64,000 nucleotides of DNA from Bdellovibrio bacteriovorus (GTDB taxonomy: Bacteria > Bdellovibrionota > Bdellovibrionia > Bdellovibrionales > Bdellovibrionaceae). Positions within the stretch are counted from its first letter, which is position 1, and each line of letters begins with the position of its first letter. The notes beneath the pieces were generated by a model that was not told the origin of the DNA, made no database searches, and worked only from the letters and a program-made list of their open reading frames with translations. The position numbers and the translations under genes are program-made. The DNA is taken from positions 242,489 to 306,488 of the forward strand of contig NZ_LUKD01000001.1 of NCBI RefSeq assembly GCF_001592745.1. Reading direction: 5' to 3'. This document shows, piece after piece, positions 51,474-60,978 of the stretch.

Positions 51474-52589
51474 TTAGCAGCGCGGTCCTTCTCCACAAAT
51501 CAGAACGTCAGCTTCTTTGATTTTGAGGAGATTTTTAATACGCTCTTCGTTGGTAAAATGTGTTGCCGAGTCGCCTTCGTGCGCGTCGGGGATATGACAT
51601 AACCAGTTCATAGCCAAGGAAATCCTGTCTTGCTTTGTCTTCACATCTGTCACGGCTTTTAAGTGAGCCATTAGAATACGCCCTGCGGTCATATCGGCCA
51701 TAGCTTCTCGCTCGCGAGTTTCAAAGTATTTAGCGTCACGCTCAGGCATTGCGTTGCGAAGACACTTCGATGCCTCGACATCTTGAACGTCGACGCGCGT
51801 CTGGAACTGAAGTTGATGATACATCTCGTGAGCCAGCAGCATCACTAATGAAGTGATACGATCTTCTTTGTCTTTACCAGCCAGTTTAAGTAATTGCCCA
51901 GGGCACATTAAAATCACACCCGCGGAAGCTCCCGGAAGTAATGACGAGTGCGCTCTTAAACCTAGACCATCCCCCTCACAATTGCTGGTCGCAAGAATGG
52001 TCATCGCGTTTTTGCCTGGATAAGTATTTTCGATGATTCTTGAAATGGACATCACTTCAGTGGAATTAATCACGCTGATCTGATGCTTTTTTTCTTCTTC
52101 GGAAAGTGCGCTGGCTTGAATGTGCTCTGCATAGAGCTTCTGAACAAGAGTCTTGGTCTCTTGGATGTCTTTGTCATAATCATAGATCATGCGGTAAGCG
52201 GCATCTGACAGATGCAAAAAGCGCAGCTCTTCCTTATAGAGCTTTCCTGTTTGAAACTCTTCGTTTGTTCCTTTGAATTCCGCCGACAACTGTGGGAATT
52301 CTTTTTTTAGCTGGATCAAAGCTTTTTCACGGCCTTCTTTACGAATTGTTTCTGCGATCGGCGCCTCTTGAACCGCACACACCGTCTGCTTCGGTTTTTC
52401 GCAAAGATTCGTTGCTATTTTCTTTTCGTTTTTAGGAACGCCATCTTTGTGACTTGTCGCCGTCTGCCCTGCTTGCGCACCGGCATTTTTTTGACGCATT
52501 TTCGCTGCGTATTCGGAATCCTTTTTCGCACAAGCGGCTAAGGTGAATACGGCTGAAATCACAGTGACTGTTAAGAATGCTTTTTTCAT
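51474..52589 (-). CDS. Zincin-type metalloprotease lipoprotein
   Basis: 371 residues. A lipoprotein signal ends TLAAC. A long charged helical region follows, then HEMYH (His254 to His258), the HExxH zinc motif, in the context VMLLAHEMYHQLQF. A third ligand is likely within EREAMADMTAGRI about 45 residues later, the usual E/D-rich helix of gluzincin-like proteases. Several cysteines are present. I do not recognise the exact peptidase family. It is probably anchored in the outer membrane, facing the periplasm or the outside. GGAGCA precedes the ATG. Confidence 0.65.
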   Translation of the reverse strand: MKKAFLTVTVISAVFTLAACAKKDSEYAAKMRQKNAGAQAGQTATSHKDGVPKNEKKIATNLCEKPKQTVCAVQEAPIAETIRKEGREKALIQLKKEFPQLSAEFKGTNEEFQTGKLYKEELRFLHLSDAAYRMIYDYDKDIQETKTLVQKLYAEHIQASALSEEEKKHQISVINSTEVMSISRIIENTYPGKNAMTILATSNCEGDGLGLRAHSSLLPGASAGVILMCPGQLLKLAGKDKEDRITSLVMLLAHEMYHQLQFQTRVDVQDVEASKCLRNAMPERDAKYFETREREAMADMTAGRILMAHLKAVTDVKTKQDRISLAMNWLCHIPDAHEGDSATHFTNEERIKNLLKIKEADVLICGEGPRC

Positions 52590-52731
52590 GGACTGCTCCT
52601 AAGTTCGACACCTGTCGGGCGAAAAAAGGCGCGCGCCCGTGCGAGCACCCTTTAGATCGACCTTCAGCTGTCGAAGATCTTAAAAGCAATTTAAAGACCA
52701 AATGAGCGTCTCAGCCTGAGACACTCAGAGA

Positions 52732-53838
52732 TTATTCACCGTCTACGGCAAAAACAATGAACTCTGTCAGTTCGGCTTTTGAAAAGTTATTATCGACCAT
52801 GACTAAAAGGCTGCGACGGCCATCGGGAAGATTCGGCCCCCACGCCATGGCCTCAAAATTCTGAATGACCTTTTCACCGCGCACTTGAAGAAGATCTGTT
52901 TCAAAGTCGACGAGCTTCACTTTATCGACCGGCTGAAACGTCCCGGCTTCAAGTTTTGATGCCTCATGAACACTTTGAGCTTTTGATAAATCTGCCAAAT
53001 AGATAGCAACTGTTTGCGCCCATTTTTTCGGGCCTAGAACACGCACGCCTCTTTCCATCACGAGCATTTTAGTTTCTGAAAGAGCGAGCATTTCAGAAAC
53101 CCCTCTCATCACTTCTTTTCCTGCCGGAAGTTCATTGAAGGCGTCGATGTGATAAGCGTACTCAGCGATGGGCGCATACCCTTTATCTTTTTGATCTTCA
53201 AATTTCAGAATGCGAACGGTGTCGCCTTCCGCTTCTCTGCCATTTACAAGATCTTGAGTCAAAGCGGCTTCCGTCGTCGTGAAGACGTACTGACCGTCAT
53301 TCCATGTCGTCAGGCTTTCAAAGGCCAGGTTTCCTTGAATGCCTTTAGTCTCGACGCCTGTCGCCTCTGGAAGAAACTTATCTGGCATTGGAAAATCAGA
53401 TTTCCAAAGACCTTCAGGTGAAGTTCTAAAAATACGTGGCATCGCGCGAGGTTTTGCGTCGCTATTGCCTTCAGAGGAAAGAATTAAATCGCCTGAAGAC
53501 AAGCGCACAAGTCCTTCTGGATCTAACATGGCTTTACGATCGCCATCCATAGGAAGTCCCGTCACAAAACGAACGGCTTTCGGTGTCAGCGTCACTTTTT
53601 TGTCGGAAGTGATTGTAAGATCAAATTCGTAAAAGCGTGGATCCCCGGCGCGACCCTTGTCATCAGAAAGAGCCGTCAAAGTTCCGTTATTAAAACTGAT
53701 CGCAGATAGCCCCCCGATCGTCGTTTTTTGAAACTTTGTCCCTGTGGGAATAGATGTTTCAGCAAAGTATTCCAAGCTTAATGCCTGGGACTCTACACTG
53801 ATCAAACTCAACACGAGTAAAGATAAAAGCAGCTTCAT
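52732..53838 (-). CDS. Phytase-like esterase, secreted
   Basis: 368 residues from the ATG at 53838. The frame extends to 54009, but the inner ATG gives a signal peptide (LLSLLVLSLISVESQA) and has GAGGGG before it. The mature part has GGLSAISFNNGTLTALSDDKG, RFYEFDLTI, LDPEGLVRLSSGDLILSSEGN, KGIQGNLAFESLT, and FTTTEAALTQDL, all matching the 'esterase-like activity of phytase' family, a beta-propeller phosphatase/esterase fold. The substrate is uncertain. It lies 13 bases downstream of the ADP-ribosylglycohydrolase gene on the same strand. Confidence 0.82.
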   Translation of the reverse strand: MKLLLSLLVLSLISVESQALSLEYFAETSIPTGTKFQKTTIGGLSAISFNNGTLTALSDDKGRAGDPRFYEFDLTITSDKKVTLTPKAVRFVTGLPMDGDRKAMLDPEGLVRLSSGDLILSSEGNSDAKPRAMPRIFRTSPEGLWKSDFPMPDKFLPEATGVETKGIQGNLAFESLTTWNDGQYVFTTTEAALTQDLVNGREAEGDTVRILKFEDQKDKGYAPIAEYAYHIDAFNELPAGKEVMRGVSEMLALSETKMLVMERGVRVLGPKKWAQTVAIYLADLSKAQSVHEASKLEAGTFQPVDKVKLVDFETDLLQVRGEKVIQNFEAMAWGPNLPDGRRSLLVMVDNNFSKAELTEFIVFAVDGE

Positions 53839-53851
53839 TCTAAAATTCCCC

Positions 53852-54760
53852 TCAATTCTTAAAGAAAGCGGCGCACAGTTTTTCAATCTCTTCTTTGTAT
53901 TCCAGAACTTCAAGCCAACGCGCAGGAATGGCTTTCGGGCCATAATAAGCTCCGCATAAGACGCCCGCGACAGCTCCGCAAGAATCCGAATCATCGCCGC
54001 GATTGACAACCGCGACCAAAGCGTCTTCTAGCGAATCAAATTTCATAAAAGCCCACAATCCCGCACACAATGTATCTACACAGAATCCAGAAGTGGAAAG
54101 CTCGTTCCATTCGGTTTGCGGGATGAATTTCAGCTTTTCATAAATAAATGGACTGACTTTTTCGGCTTCATGCAAAGCTGTAGCAAAAATTTCTGCTTTG
54201 TTTTTTCCAGCCAGGACGGCCTTCACTGTTGGAACAAAAATCAAATCCGTATCGACACAGTGATGATGTCCATGAGTCATCTTGGTTTGTGTGACCATGA
54301 TTTCGTGCAGACCTTGAATAACTTGATCTTGGTAATTCCCATGAGCATTGTCATGAAGAAGCGCGAGCGGCGCCACACGCATGATGGAACCATTACCCTG
54401 GAACTCATTATTCACATAACCACAGTCTTTGAGCGGCAGACCGTCTTTAAGGTTTTGCAGTCCTTTGATTGTTGTGGTGCCAATATCCGGTGGATTACTA
54501 GCATACCATTTCAACATTTCTGATTTAAGAATATCAAACGAGATTTCTTGAGGACTCTTTAATGCGCGCAAAAGACAAAGCATCAAATCCGTGTCGTCCG
54601 TCGCTTCGCCGGCTTTCCAGTTGAATTTACCGCCGCCGACGATTTCAGTCTTCGTGTTCCAAGAGGCTTGCGGAGGCAAAAATTCCCACGGAGCTCCTAA
54701 CGAATCTCCTGCGTGCAAACCCCATAACATTCCTAGAACGCGCTCTTGATAAGACAACAT
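53852..54760 (-). CDS. ADP-ribosylglycohydrolase family protein
   Basis: 302 residues from the ATG at 54760. The frame to 54841 crosses the terminator of the upstream gene. Landmarks of the family are near the start (GMLWGLHAGDSLGAPWEF), the metal-binding EATDDTDLMLCLLRAL, FQGNGSIMRVAPLALL, and the C-terminal NRGDDSDSCGAVAGVLCGAYYG. The last differs from the common GGDTDT but keeps the aspartates. Such enzymes remove ADP-ribose from proteins or related substrates. Cytosolic. Co-oriented with the phytase-like gene. Confidence 0.85.
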   Translation of the reverse strand: MLSYQERVLGMLWGLHAGDSLGAPWEFLPPQASWNTKTEIVGGGKFNWKAGEATDDTDLMLCLLRALKSPQEISFDILKSEMLKWYASNPPDIGTTTIKGLQNLKDGLPLKDCGYVNNEFQGNGSIMRVAPLALLHDNAHGNYQDQVIQGLHEIMVTQTKMTHGHHHCVDTDLIFVPTVKAVLAGKNKAEIFATALHEAEKVSPFIYEKLKFIPQTEWNELSTSGFCVDTLCAGLWAFMKFDSLEDALVAVVNRGDDSDSCGAVAGVLCGAYYGPKAIPARWLEVLEYKEEIEKLCAAFFKN

Positions 54761-54804
54761 GCCACAAAGTCTTAGCGGCAAAGGGGGGGGCTTGTCGACA
54801 ATAA

Positions 54805-54832
54805 AAAAGCCCTCGTTTGTGACGAGGGCTTT
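54805..54832 (-). terminator. Intrinsic terminator of the aconitase gene
   Basis: Stem AAAGCCCTCGT/ACGAGGGCTTT around TTGTG with a T-run on the minus strand, 26 bases beyond the aconitase stop. Confidence 0.92.
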
Positions 54833-54857
54833 CCCAATCAAATCTTAAAGATTTAAA

Positions 54858-57119
54858 TTAAAGTCCGCGAATCAAATTCAACGCACTTCCCGCGCGGAAC
54901 CATTTCAACTGTTCTGCGTTGTAAGTGTGTTTCAACTCGATAGCTTCAGAAGAACCATCCTTGTGTTTAAGGATCATCTTCACGTTTTTACCTGGAGCAA
55001 GATCTTTAAGATCTACTAGGCTTACAAGGTCTTCTTCTTGGATCTTGTCGTAGTCTTTTGGATTTACGAAAGTCAAAGCTAATACACCTTGTTTTTTCAA
55101 GTTTGTTTCATGGATACGAGCGAAGGACTTCGTCACAACAGCCGTGGCACCCAAGAATCTTGGAGACATCGCTGCATGCTCACGAGAAGAACCTTCACCG
55201 TAGTTTTCGTCACCGATGATCACCCAGCCTTTGCCGGCTTTTTGGTATGAGCGCGCGACTTGAGCAAACTCAACACCTGTTTGACCCGTCATTAAGTTGC
55301 GACCTTTACCGATTTCACCCGTGAATGCGTTATCCGCACCCAACAACATGTTGTTAGAGATGTTGTCTAAGTGACCACGGTAGTTCAACCACTTACCGCC
55401 CGGAGAGATATGATCCGTTGTACACTTACCTTTAGCTTTTGCCAAAACGTAGTTATCAACGAAGTCTTTACCATCCCATTTCGTGAACGGAGAAAGAAGT
55501 TGCAGACGCTCTGAAGTCGGGCTGACGGCCACTTGCGCCTGAGCACCCGCTGGTTTTTGGTAACCTTCCGTATCAGGGATGAAACCTTGAGCTGGAAGTT
55601 CTGGAGCTACCGGAGCTTGCAACTTGATTTTACCTTTTGGTCCTTCAAGTTCGTCTGTCGCTGGGTTGAAATCCAAACGACCTGCAAGACCCAATGCCAT
55701 CACGATCTCTGGAGAAGCGATGAATGCCAAAGTTTCTGGGTTCGCGTCGTTACGAGCGCGGAAGTTACGGTTGAAAGAAGTCACGATCGTGTTCTTCTCT
55801 CCCGATTTTACGTCGTCACGTTTCCATTGACCGATACAAGGACCGCAAGCGTTCGCAAGAACAGTCGCACCCACTTCGTTGAACGTCGTCATTTGACCGT
55901 CGCGCTCAATGGTCTTTTGGATTTGTGTTGAACCTGGAGAAACCAAGAACGGTTGATTCATTTTCACGCCGATATCCATAGCTTGTTTCGCTACGAAAGC
56001 GGCGCGACCGATATCTTCGTATGAAGAGTTCGTGCAAGAACCAATCAAGGCTGAAGAGATTTTCGCTGTGTAACCTTTTTCTGCCACTTCTTTTTTAAGA
56101 GCAGAGATAGGACGAGCCAAGTCTGGAGTGTGAGGACCTACAAGGTGTGGTTCCAAAGCAGACAAGTCGATTTCGTAAACTTCGTCGAAGTATTTACCAG
56201 GATTTGCAACAACGTCTGCATCCGCAGACAAGATGTCTTTGTGAGCATCAGCGATAGACGCCAATTGATCACGGCCTGTTGATTTCAAGTAAGCGCCCAT
56301 GCGCTCGTCATACGGGAATACAGAACATGTCGCACCCAACTCGGCACCCATGTTTGTGATTGTGGCTTTACCCGTACAAGAGATGGAAGAAGTGCCTTCA
56401 CCGAAGTACTCAACGATTTTATCCGTTCCACCTTTTACAGTCAGCATTCCGCAAAGTTTCAAGATCACGTCTTTCGCAGAAGCCCAACCGCCCAACTTAC
56501 CTTTCAAGTGAACACCGATAAGTTTTGGATTTTTAACTTCCCAAGGAAGTCCTACCATCACGTCAGAAGCATCAGAACCACCCACGCCCACAGCACACAT
56601 ACCCAAACCACCCGCATTCGGAGTGTGAGAGTCTGTACCGATCATCAAGCCACCTGGGAACGCGTAGTTTTCAAGGATCACTTGGTGAATGATACCGGCG
56701 CCGGGTCTCCAGAAGCCGATGTTGTAACGAGAAGATGTCGTCGCCAAGAATTCGAAAACTTCTTTGTTCGACATGTTGGAAGCCGCCATGTCAGCGTCTT
56801 TCCCTTTGTAAGCTTGGATCAAGTGATCGCAGTGAACTGTTGAAGGAACGGCTGCTTCATCTTTACCCGCAAGCATAAATTGCAACAAAGCCATTTGCGC
56901 TGTCGCATCTTGCATCGCTACACGGTCTGGTCTTAGAAGAAGAAAACTTTCTCCACGAACCAACTCTTGATTTTGTGGATCATCCAAGTGACCAAACAAG
57001 ATTTTCTCCGCCAATGTCAAAGGGCGGTTCAAACGATTGCGAACTACAGCCAATCTTTCAGCTGTCTTCTTGTAAACGTTCTGTACCATTTCTGGTGACG
57101 TTTCGATTTTCGAAGCCAT
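54858..57119 (-). CDS. acn: Aconitate hydratase, mitochondrial type
   Basis: TCA-cycle iron-sulfur enzyme converting citrate to isocitrate through cis-aconitate. 753 residues, the length of the mitochondrial and some bacterial aconitases rather than the roughly 890 residues of AcnA. Visible are [40 protein letters not shown], the cluster cysteines in [16 protein letters not shown] and [21 protein letters not shown], and the C-terminal swivel [22 protein letters not shown]. It is divergent from the sirtuin gene and has its own terminator. Together with sucAB/lpdA it makes the TCA cycle the main metabolic theme here. Confidence 0.96.
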   Translation of the reverse strand: MASKIETSPEMVQNVYKKTAERLAVVRNRLNRPLTLAEKILFGHLDDPQNQELVRGESFLLLRPDRVAMQDATAQMALLQFMLAGKDEAAVPSTVHCDHLIQAYKGKDADMAASNMSNKEVFEFLATTSSRYNIGFWRPGAGIIHQVILENYAFPGGLMIGTDSHTPNAGGLGMCAVGVGGSDASDVMVGLPWEVKNPKLIGVHLKGKLGGWASAKDVILKLCGMLTVKGGTDKIVEYFGEGTSSISCTGKATITNMGAELGATCSVFPYDERMGAYLKSTGRDQLASIADAHKDILSADADVVANPGKYFDEVYEIDLSALEPHLVGPHTPDLARPISALKKEVAEKGYTAKISSALIGSCTNSSYEDIGRAAFVAKQAMDIGVKMNQPFLVSPGSTQIQKTIERDGQMTTFNEVGATVLANACGPCIGQWKRDDVKSGEKNTIVTSFNRNFRARNDANPETLAFIASPEIVMALGLAGRLDFNPATDELEGPKGKIKLQAPVAPELPAQGFIPDTEGYQKPAGAQAQVAVSPTSERLQLLSPFTKWDGKDFVDNYVLAKAKGKCTTDHISPGGKWLNYRGHLDNISNNMLLGADNAFTGEIGKGRNLMTGQTGVEFAQVARSYQKAGKGWVIIGDENYGEGSSREHAAMSPRFLGATAVVTKSFARIHETNLKKQGVLALTFVNPKDYDKIQEEDLVSLVDLKDLAPGKNVKMILKHKDGSSEAIELKHTYNAEQLKWFRAGSALNLIRGL

Positions 57120-57205
57120 TGTTATTGCCTTTCTTTGAAGAACGCCCGATCATAATGAAAATCAGTTGAAAGCTCAACGAATCCGCGGCTTTGCGCGAGG
57201 CATAA

Positions 57206-57913
57206 ATGGACTTAAGACTATTTAAGAACATCGTCATCCTAACGGGGGCTGGAATCTCGGCAGAGAGCGGGATTCGCACATTTCGCGACCAGGACGGCCT
57301 TTGGGAAGAGCACCGCATTGAAGACGTCGCCACACCTGAAGCTTTTGCTCGAGACCCCAAGTTGGTTCAGCGCTTCTATAACCTGAGACGGGCTCAACTG
57401 AAAGACCCGAAAATCCAGCCAAACCCGGCTCATCTCGCATTAGCTGAATTAGAACGCCTGTGGGAGGGGGACTTCCTGCTAGTCACCCAGAATGTCGACA
57501 ACCTCCATCGCCGCGCCGGCTCTTCCCACTTACTCCACATGCATGGTCGACTGGACAAGGTTTTCTGCCTCCATTGTGATGAGCATTACGAATGGAACGA
57601 AGATTTGGCGGTCGACCAAAGCTGCGAGGCCTGTGGGCGAAAAGGCGGCGTGCGCCCTGATATCGTGTGGTTTGGGGAAATGCCTCACCACATGGAAGAA
57701 ATCTATGCGGCTTTAGACAAAGCTGATTACTTTATCTCCATCGGCACCAGTGGCAATGTGTATCCGGCAGCAGGCTTTGTGCGCTTGGCGTGGAAGGCGA
57801 AAAAGATTGAGATCAATTTGAAAGACACCGAGATCTCTCCTGCGTTTGATGCTCATTTTGTCGGACGTGCTTCGACAGAAGTTCCGCGCTTTATTAAAGA
57901 ACTGTTAGAGTAA
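57206..57913 (+). CDS. cobB: NAD-dependent protein deacylase, class III sirtuin
   Basis: 235 residues. NAD site: LTGAGISAESGIRTFRD; catalytic base His113 in LHMHGRL; TQNVDNLH; zinc cysteines CLHC and CEAC; then PDIVWFGEMP and SIGTSGNVYPAAGF. Tyr58 and Arg61 in FYNLRR match the Tyr-x-x-Arg pair that lets class III sirtuins remove succinyl or malonyl groups, so desuccinylase activity is likely. It is divergent from aconitase with 86 bases between the starts. Confidence 0.93.
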   Translation: MDLRLFKNIVILTGAGISAESGIRTFRDQDGLWEEHRIEDVATPEAFARDPKLVQRFYNLRRAQLKDPKIQPNPAHLALAELERLWEGDFLLVTQNVDNLHRRAGSSHLLHMHGRLDKVFCLHCDEHYEWNEDLAVDQSCEACGRKGGVRPDIVWFGEMPHHMEEIYAALDKADYFISIGTSGNVYPAAGFVRLAWKAKKIEINLKDTEISPAFDAHFVGRASTEVPRFIKELLE

Positions 57914-58056
57914 AAATCTCCCGTTCCAGCAATTCCTAAGAGTGAAAACTGTCTGAAGTTTTGACTGTTTTTGGTAAAAAACTTCGAGCCCTGAATACGC
58001 ATAGCTATTCTCATGTTTGTGCTTTAACTCTAGTGCCACTTTCAAAAGGTGGTTTT

Positions 58057-59199
58057 ATGCTGCACAAAGCGGTTCTCGCTCTTTCGCTTCTTATGTCTCC
58101 GTCGGCCTTCGCCGAAGAGAATTCCTTTTGGCAGCTTCCCTCTTCAAGTCCCGACCACTACTGGCAAGTTCCCTTTGATCAATCTAAGGCGTACGAAGCC
58201 AATATGATCAAATCCCATCTGTATGTGCAGAAAGAAAGCTTGAACACGATTTTGAAAATTGATTTTGATGACTTCCGTGAAGTCCCGGATCTTTTTAAAA
58301 GCTACTTGCCTGGAGAAAATTTTGATCGTCCTCGTAAAGTCAGCATCTATTTAGCTTTAACAAACGACTACAATGTGTTGAGCCCTGTTGGTGTTGAGGC
58401 TGAGACCGATGACAACGGCTACACGCACGGTTCAAAAATCGTGATCGGCGGATTCTTGCCGCAAGGTCACTACATGAGTTTTGAATACTCGTCGGACCTT
58501 TATACTCAACCGATCGATGGGACGGCTTACAAACTGCCTGATGGTGGCCGTTACGTCAGCCAGCATTTTACGAATGAAAACGTTCTTAAAATCGTTCTAG
58601 ATAATATCGATAAAAACCGCGGTAAGACTTTTTACTGGAAAGCGGAAGCTGGATGGCAACAACTTAAATCCGACTCTCCAGGAGGATATCTTGAAGGCGC
58701 GACTCAACAGGCGAAGTTCCACGCGTTGATCAATAAAGCCCAGAATGGCAAAATGAAAACTCCCATCAACGTAGATAACGGCAAAGACACTCGCAATGGT
58801 GCGATCTTGGGATTGTACGTTGGTATCGCTAAAGAATATCTGATGGCGAAAAATATGTGTCGCGTGCGTGCATTTGCAGAAAGTGGCGGTCGCGGCTCTA
58901 CAATCAATGAAGCCAGCTACGTTGCAGCGAATGTTGGTGGTATTTTGTGGTGTCAAAGCTCTCCATCATCACTGACTTATCGTGCGGAGCTAGGTCATGA
59001 GTCGAAGCTTTATAACACAGGCTATGAAGGCACCGGTTATGCAGATATTTCGACAGGAAAAAACAACTGGAGAATCGGTTTTAGAATCATGCAAAAGCAT
59101 GGAAAACTTTTGAACTATGTCGATTACAATCTTAAGAACATCAAAACTAATAAAATCGACATGATCTTTATGCTCTATTTCCGCTACGATTTTAGATAG
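58057..59199 (+). CDS. Hypothetical secreted protein, possible outer-membrane protein
   Basis: 380 residues from the ATG at 58057, with AGGTGG ahead. An upstream frame from 57961 has no ribosome site. The signal peptide ends SPSAFA. The mature part is beta-rich and ends KIDMIFMLYFRYDFR, fitting an outer-membrane strand. Repeated WQ(L/V)P strings appear early (FWQLPSSSPDHYWQVPF). Residues about 290-350 have cysteines at KNMCRVR and LWCQS. No family recognised. A terminator follows. Confidence 0.6.
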   Translation: MLHKAVLALSLLMSPSAFAEENSFWQLPSSSPDHYWQVPFDQSKAYEANMIKSHLYVQKESLNTILKIDFDDFREVPDLFKSYLPGENFDRPRKVSIYLALTNDYNVLSPVGVEAETDDNGYTHGSKIVIGGFLPQGHYMSFEYSSDLYTQPIDGTAYKLPDGGRYVSQHFTNENVLKIVLDNIDKNRGKTFYWKAEAGWQQLKSDSPGGYLEGATQQAKFHALINKAQNGKMKTPINVDNGKDTRNGAILGLYVGIAKEYLMAKNMCRVRAFAESGGRGSTINEASYVAANVGGILWCQSSPSSLTYRAELGHESKLYNTGYEGTGYADISTGKNNWRIGFRIMQKHGKLLNYVDYNLKNIKTNKIDMIFMLYFRYDFR

Positions 59200-59223
59200 T
59201 TCTGCAAAAGCACATCTGAAAAT

Positions 59224-59251
59224 AAAAAAGGAGTCTTTCGACTCCTTTTTT
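59224..59251. terminator. Intrinsic terminator between convergent genes
   Basis: Stem GGAGTC/GACTCC extended by A/T runs on both sides around TTTC. It serves the plus gene ending at 59199 and the minus gene ending at 59274. Confidence 0.9.
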
Positions 59252-59273
59252 TATTTCCAAATCTAAATAAGAA

Positions 59274-59603
59274 TTAGAATCCAGAATAGCAACGACTTGA
59301 AGTGATAGTTTGTGACGCATCACGAACCATGTACAAGCAGCTGTCTTCAGCTCTGTGAAGTTGAACACGTGTGTGAGGAATTTCTTCGTACTCCCCGTTC
59401 ACCAGTTCAATAGTGTGAGTGGGTGTCGCTTCCACGTCCAAGATCATTGGGTGGTTGCACATTTCTTGGTAGCCCCATTGAGTGTGCTTAGCTACTGTTT
59501 TGATCGCTGTTGTTAAACGTTCGTTGCGGATGTATTTATCGCAGCCTGCTGCCAATGCAGAAGACGCCGACAACACCATAACAAGTGCAAGTAAGATACG
59601 CAT
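59274..59603 (-). CDS. Small secreted cysteine-containing protein
   Basis: 109 residues. The signal peptide ends ASSALA. The 85-residue mature part has four cysteines (GCDKY, EMCNH, DSCLYM, SRCYSGF), probably two disulfides, and a beta-like middle (HTIELVNGEYEEIPHTRVQLH). No family recognised. Monocistronic. Confidence 0.6.
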   Translation of the reverse strand: MRILLALVMVLSASSALAAGCDKYIRNERLTTAIKTVAKHTQWGYQEMCNHPMILDVEATPTHTIELVNGEYEEIPHTRVQLHRAEDSCLYMVRDASQTITSSRCYSGF

Positions 59604-59710
59604 AAAAATGCCTCCGTTATTTAATTAGCGAAGGCATGTTTAGGTGTTTTTATCAGGAATGCCAACGACAAAGCCCTGACCTTTTCAAAACGAAAGCGCA
59701 TTGAGAATGC

Positions 59711-60205
59711 CTAATAACCTGGCGCGCCAGCCTCGGGCTCGCCATCCTTTTGTTTCTTAAATAAAGGCAGATATTCTTCGTAGCCTTCTTTTTCTAAATC
59801 GCGGACGGGAATGAACTTAAGCGCGGCAGAGTTTAAACAGTAACGTTTGCCTGTGGGGGCCGGGCCGTCATTAAAGATATGACCTAGGTGGCAGTCCGCG
59901 AGTTTACTGCGCACTTCAATGCGTGGCACAGAAAGACTGCGGTCTACTTTCGTCGTGACATAGGATTCATCCAAAGGTTTGGTGAAACTAGGCCATCCGG
60001 TAGAAGAATCAAACTTATCTAACGAACTAAAAAGAGGCTCGCCAGAAACGACATCGACGTAAATACCTTCTTCGTGATTGTCCCAGTATTTATTTGAAAA
60101 CGGTCGTTCGGTGCCTTCCATCTGTGTGACTTCGTATTGCAAGGGATTGAGTTTGTGTTTCAATTCCGATGACGTGGGTTTGTGGTAGTGAGAGAAATCT
60201 TTCAT
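59711..60205 (-). CDS. msrB: Peptide-methionine (R)-S-oxide reductase, zinc-free form
   Basis: Repairs methionine-R-sulfoxide in proteins. 164 residues with no signal peptide. Visible are [48 protein letters not shown] and the catalytic cysteine in [14 protein letters not shown]. The CxxC zinc pairs of E. coli MsrB are absent, placing it in the metal-free group. The usual resolving Cys before GWPSF is replaced by Thr, and Cys in ADCHLGH may substitute. Confidence 0.95.
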   Translation of the reverse strand: MKDFSHYHKPTSSELKHKLNPLQYEVTQMEGTERPFSNKYWDNHEEGIYVDVVSGEPLFSSLDKFDSSTGWPSFTKPLDESYVTTKVDRSLSVPRIEVRSKLADCHLGHIFNDGPAPTGKRYCLNSAALKFIPVRDLEKEGYEEYLPLFKKQKDGEPEAGAPGY

Positions 60206-60325
60206 AACTCCTCCAATGTCTTTACACCCCTATTTTACTCTTATGGATTTGACGAAACACAGTTTTGCCTGCTGCCATGGGCTTTTTGTCTTGTTATTTC
60301 GCGAATTCTTAATAAGCTCGATTCT

Positions 60326-60865
60326 ATGAAAACACTTCTTCTTGCTATGACATTTTTTTCCAACTTCGTCTTCGCAAACCCTGTCAACCCACAAGGTGAA
60401 TTTCTGCGTTCATGTTATGAAGACGACACGGACTTTTTGGCTTCGGTTCTAAATATTGAAAATTCAGATTGGACCTTCACGCACACAGGATATGAAGATG
60501 AAAGCTGTTCTAAGCCTTACATCATTTATGAAGAAAAGTTTGCGGCTACCATTGATGGTGTGAACTTGGATCTTCAAGCGAAGCAAGCCTCCTACACCAC
60601 TTTGACGGACACTGTGACAGAAGCTTTAAATATGATTGCCTACTGTGGGTTTCATGACTGGAAAACGGGAGAAAAGAAAATCGTCACGGACTTGATCTGT
60701 GATGACTATGCTCCACCACGCACCGACGAAACTCGATTCACGCTTTTGCAAATTTCCGAAGAAGGGGCGCAGCTTTCTTTAGGAAAAGAGTCTCACGGTC
60801 ATAATGGAACTTCGGTCGACCGTCGACATACTGAATTAGACCCAAATTACTACATCAAAAAATAA
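60326..60865 (+). CDS. Small secreted protein, paralogue of the 18 kb lipoprotein
   Basis: 179 residues from the ATG at 60326. A longer frame to 60182 overlaps msrB. The signal peptide ends SNFVFA. Landmarks SCYEDDTDF, DESCSKPYIIYEE, AYCGFHDW and TSVDRRHTELDPNYYIKK run in the same order as in the lipoprotein at 18069-18698 (SEGTVF, TCTTKLLALDE, AYCGFTDW, TSESRRPNSLNTNLIYRK). The lipid anchor is absent here. Function unknown. It precedes the fibre gene on the same strand. Confidence 0.65.
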   Translation: MKTLLLAMTFFSNFVFANPVNPQGEFLRSCYEDDTDFLASVLNIENSDWTFTHTGYEDESCSKPYIIYEEKFAATIDGVNLDLQAKQASYTTLTDTVTEALNMIAYCGFHDWKTGEKKIVTDLICDDYAPPRTDETRFTLLQISEEGAQLSLGKESHGHNGTSVDRRHTELDPNYYIKK

Positions 60866-60978
60866 ATGGGATCGCTCTCTTAGAGAACGCCATAAGTAAT
60901 ATACACCTCTCGTCCTTCTAGCGATCCAAAAGTAGACAGCCTGATCAAGAGTTCTTAATAATATTCCGAAACGTTTGC
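60866..60978. promoter_or_regulatory. Leader of the fibre gene with distant inverted repeat
   Basis: An eight-base inverted repeat, GGATCGCT (60869-60876) and AGCGATCC (60920-60927), flanks 43 bases containing a small TCTCTTAGAGA hairpin. The fibre promoter should lie here. A regulator site or structured RNA is possible. Confidence 0.3.
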
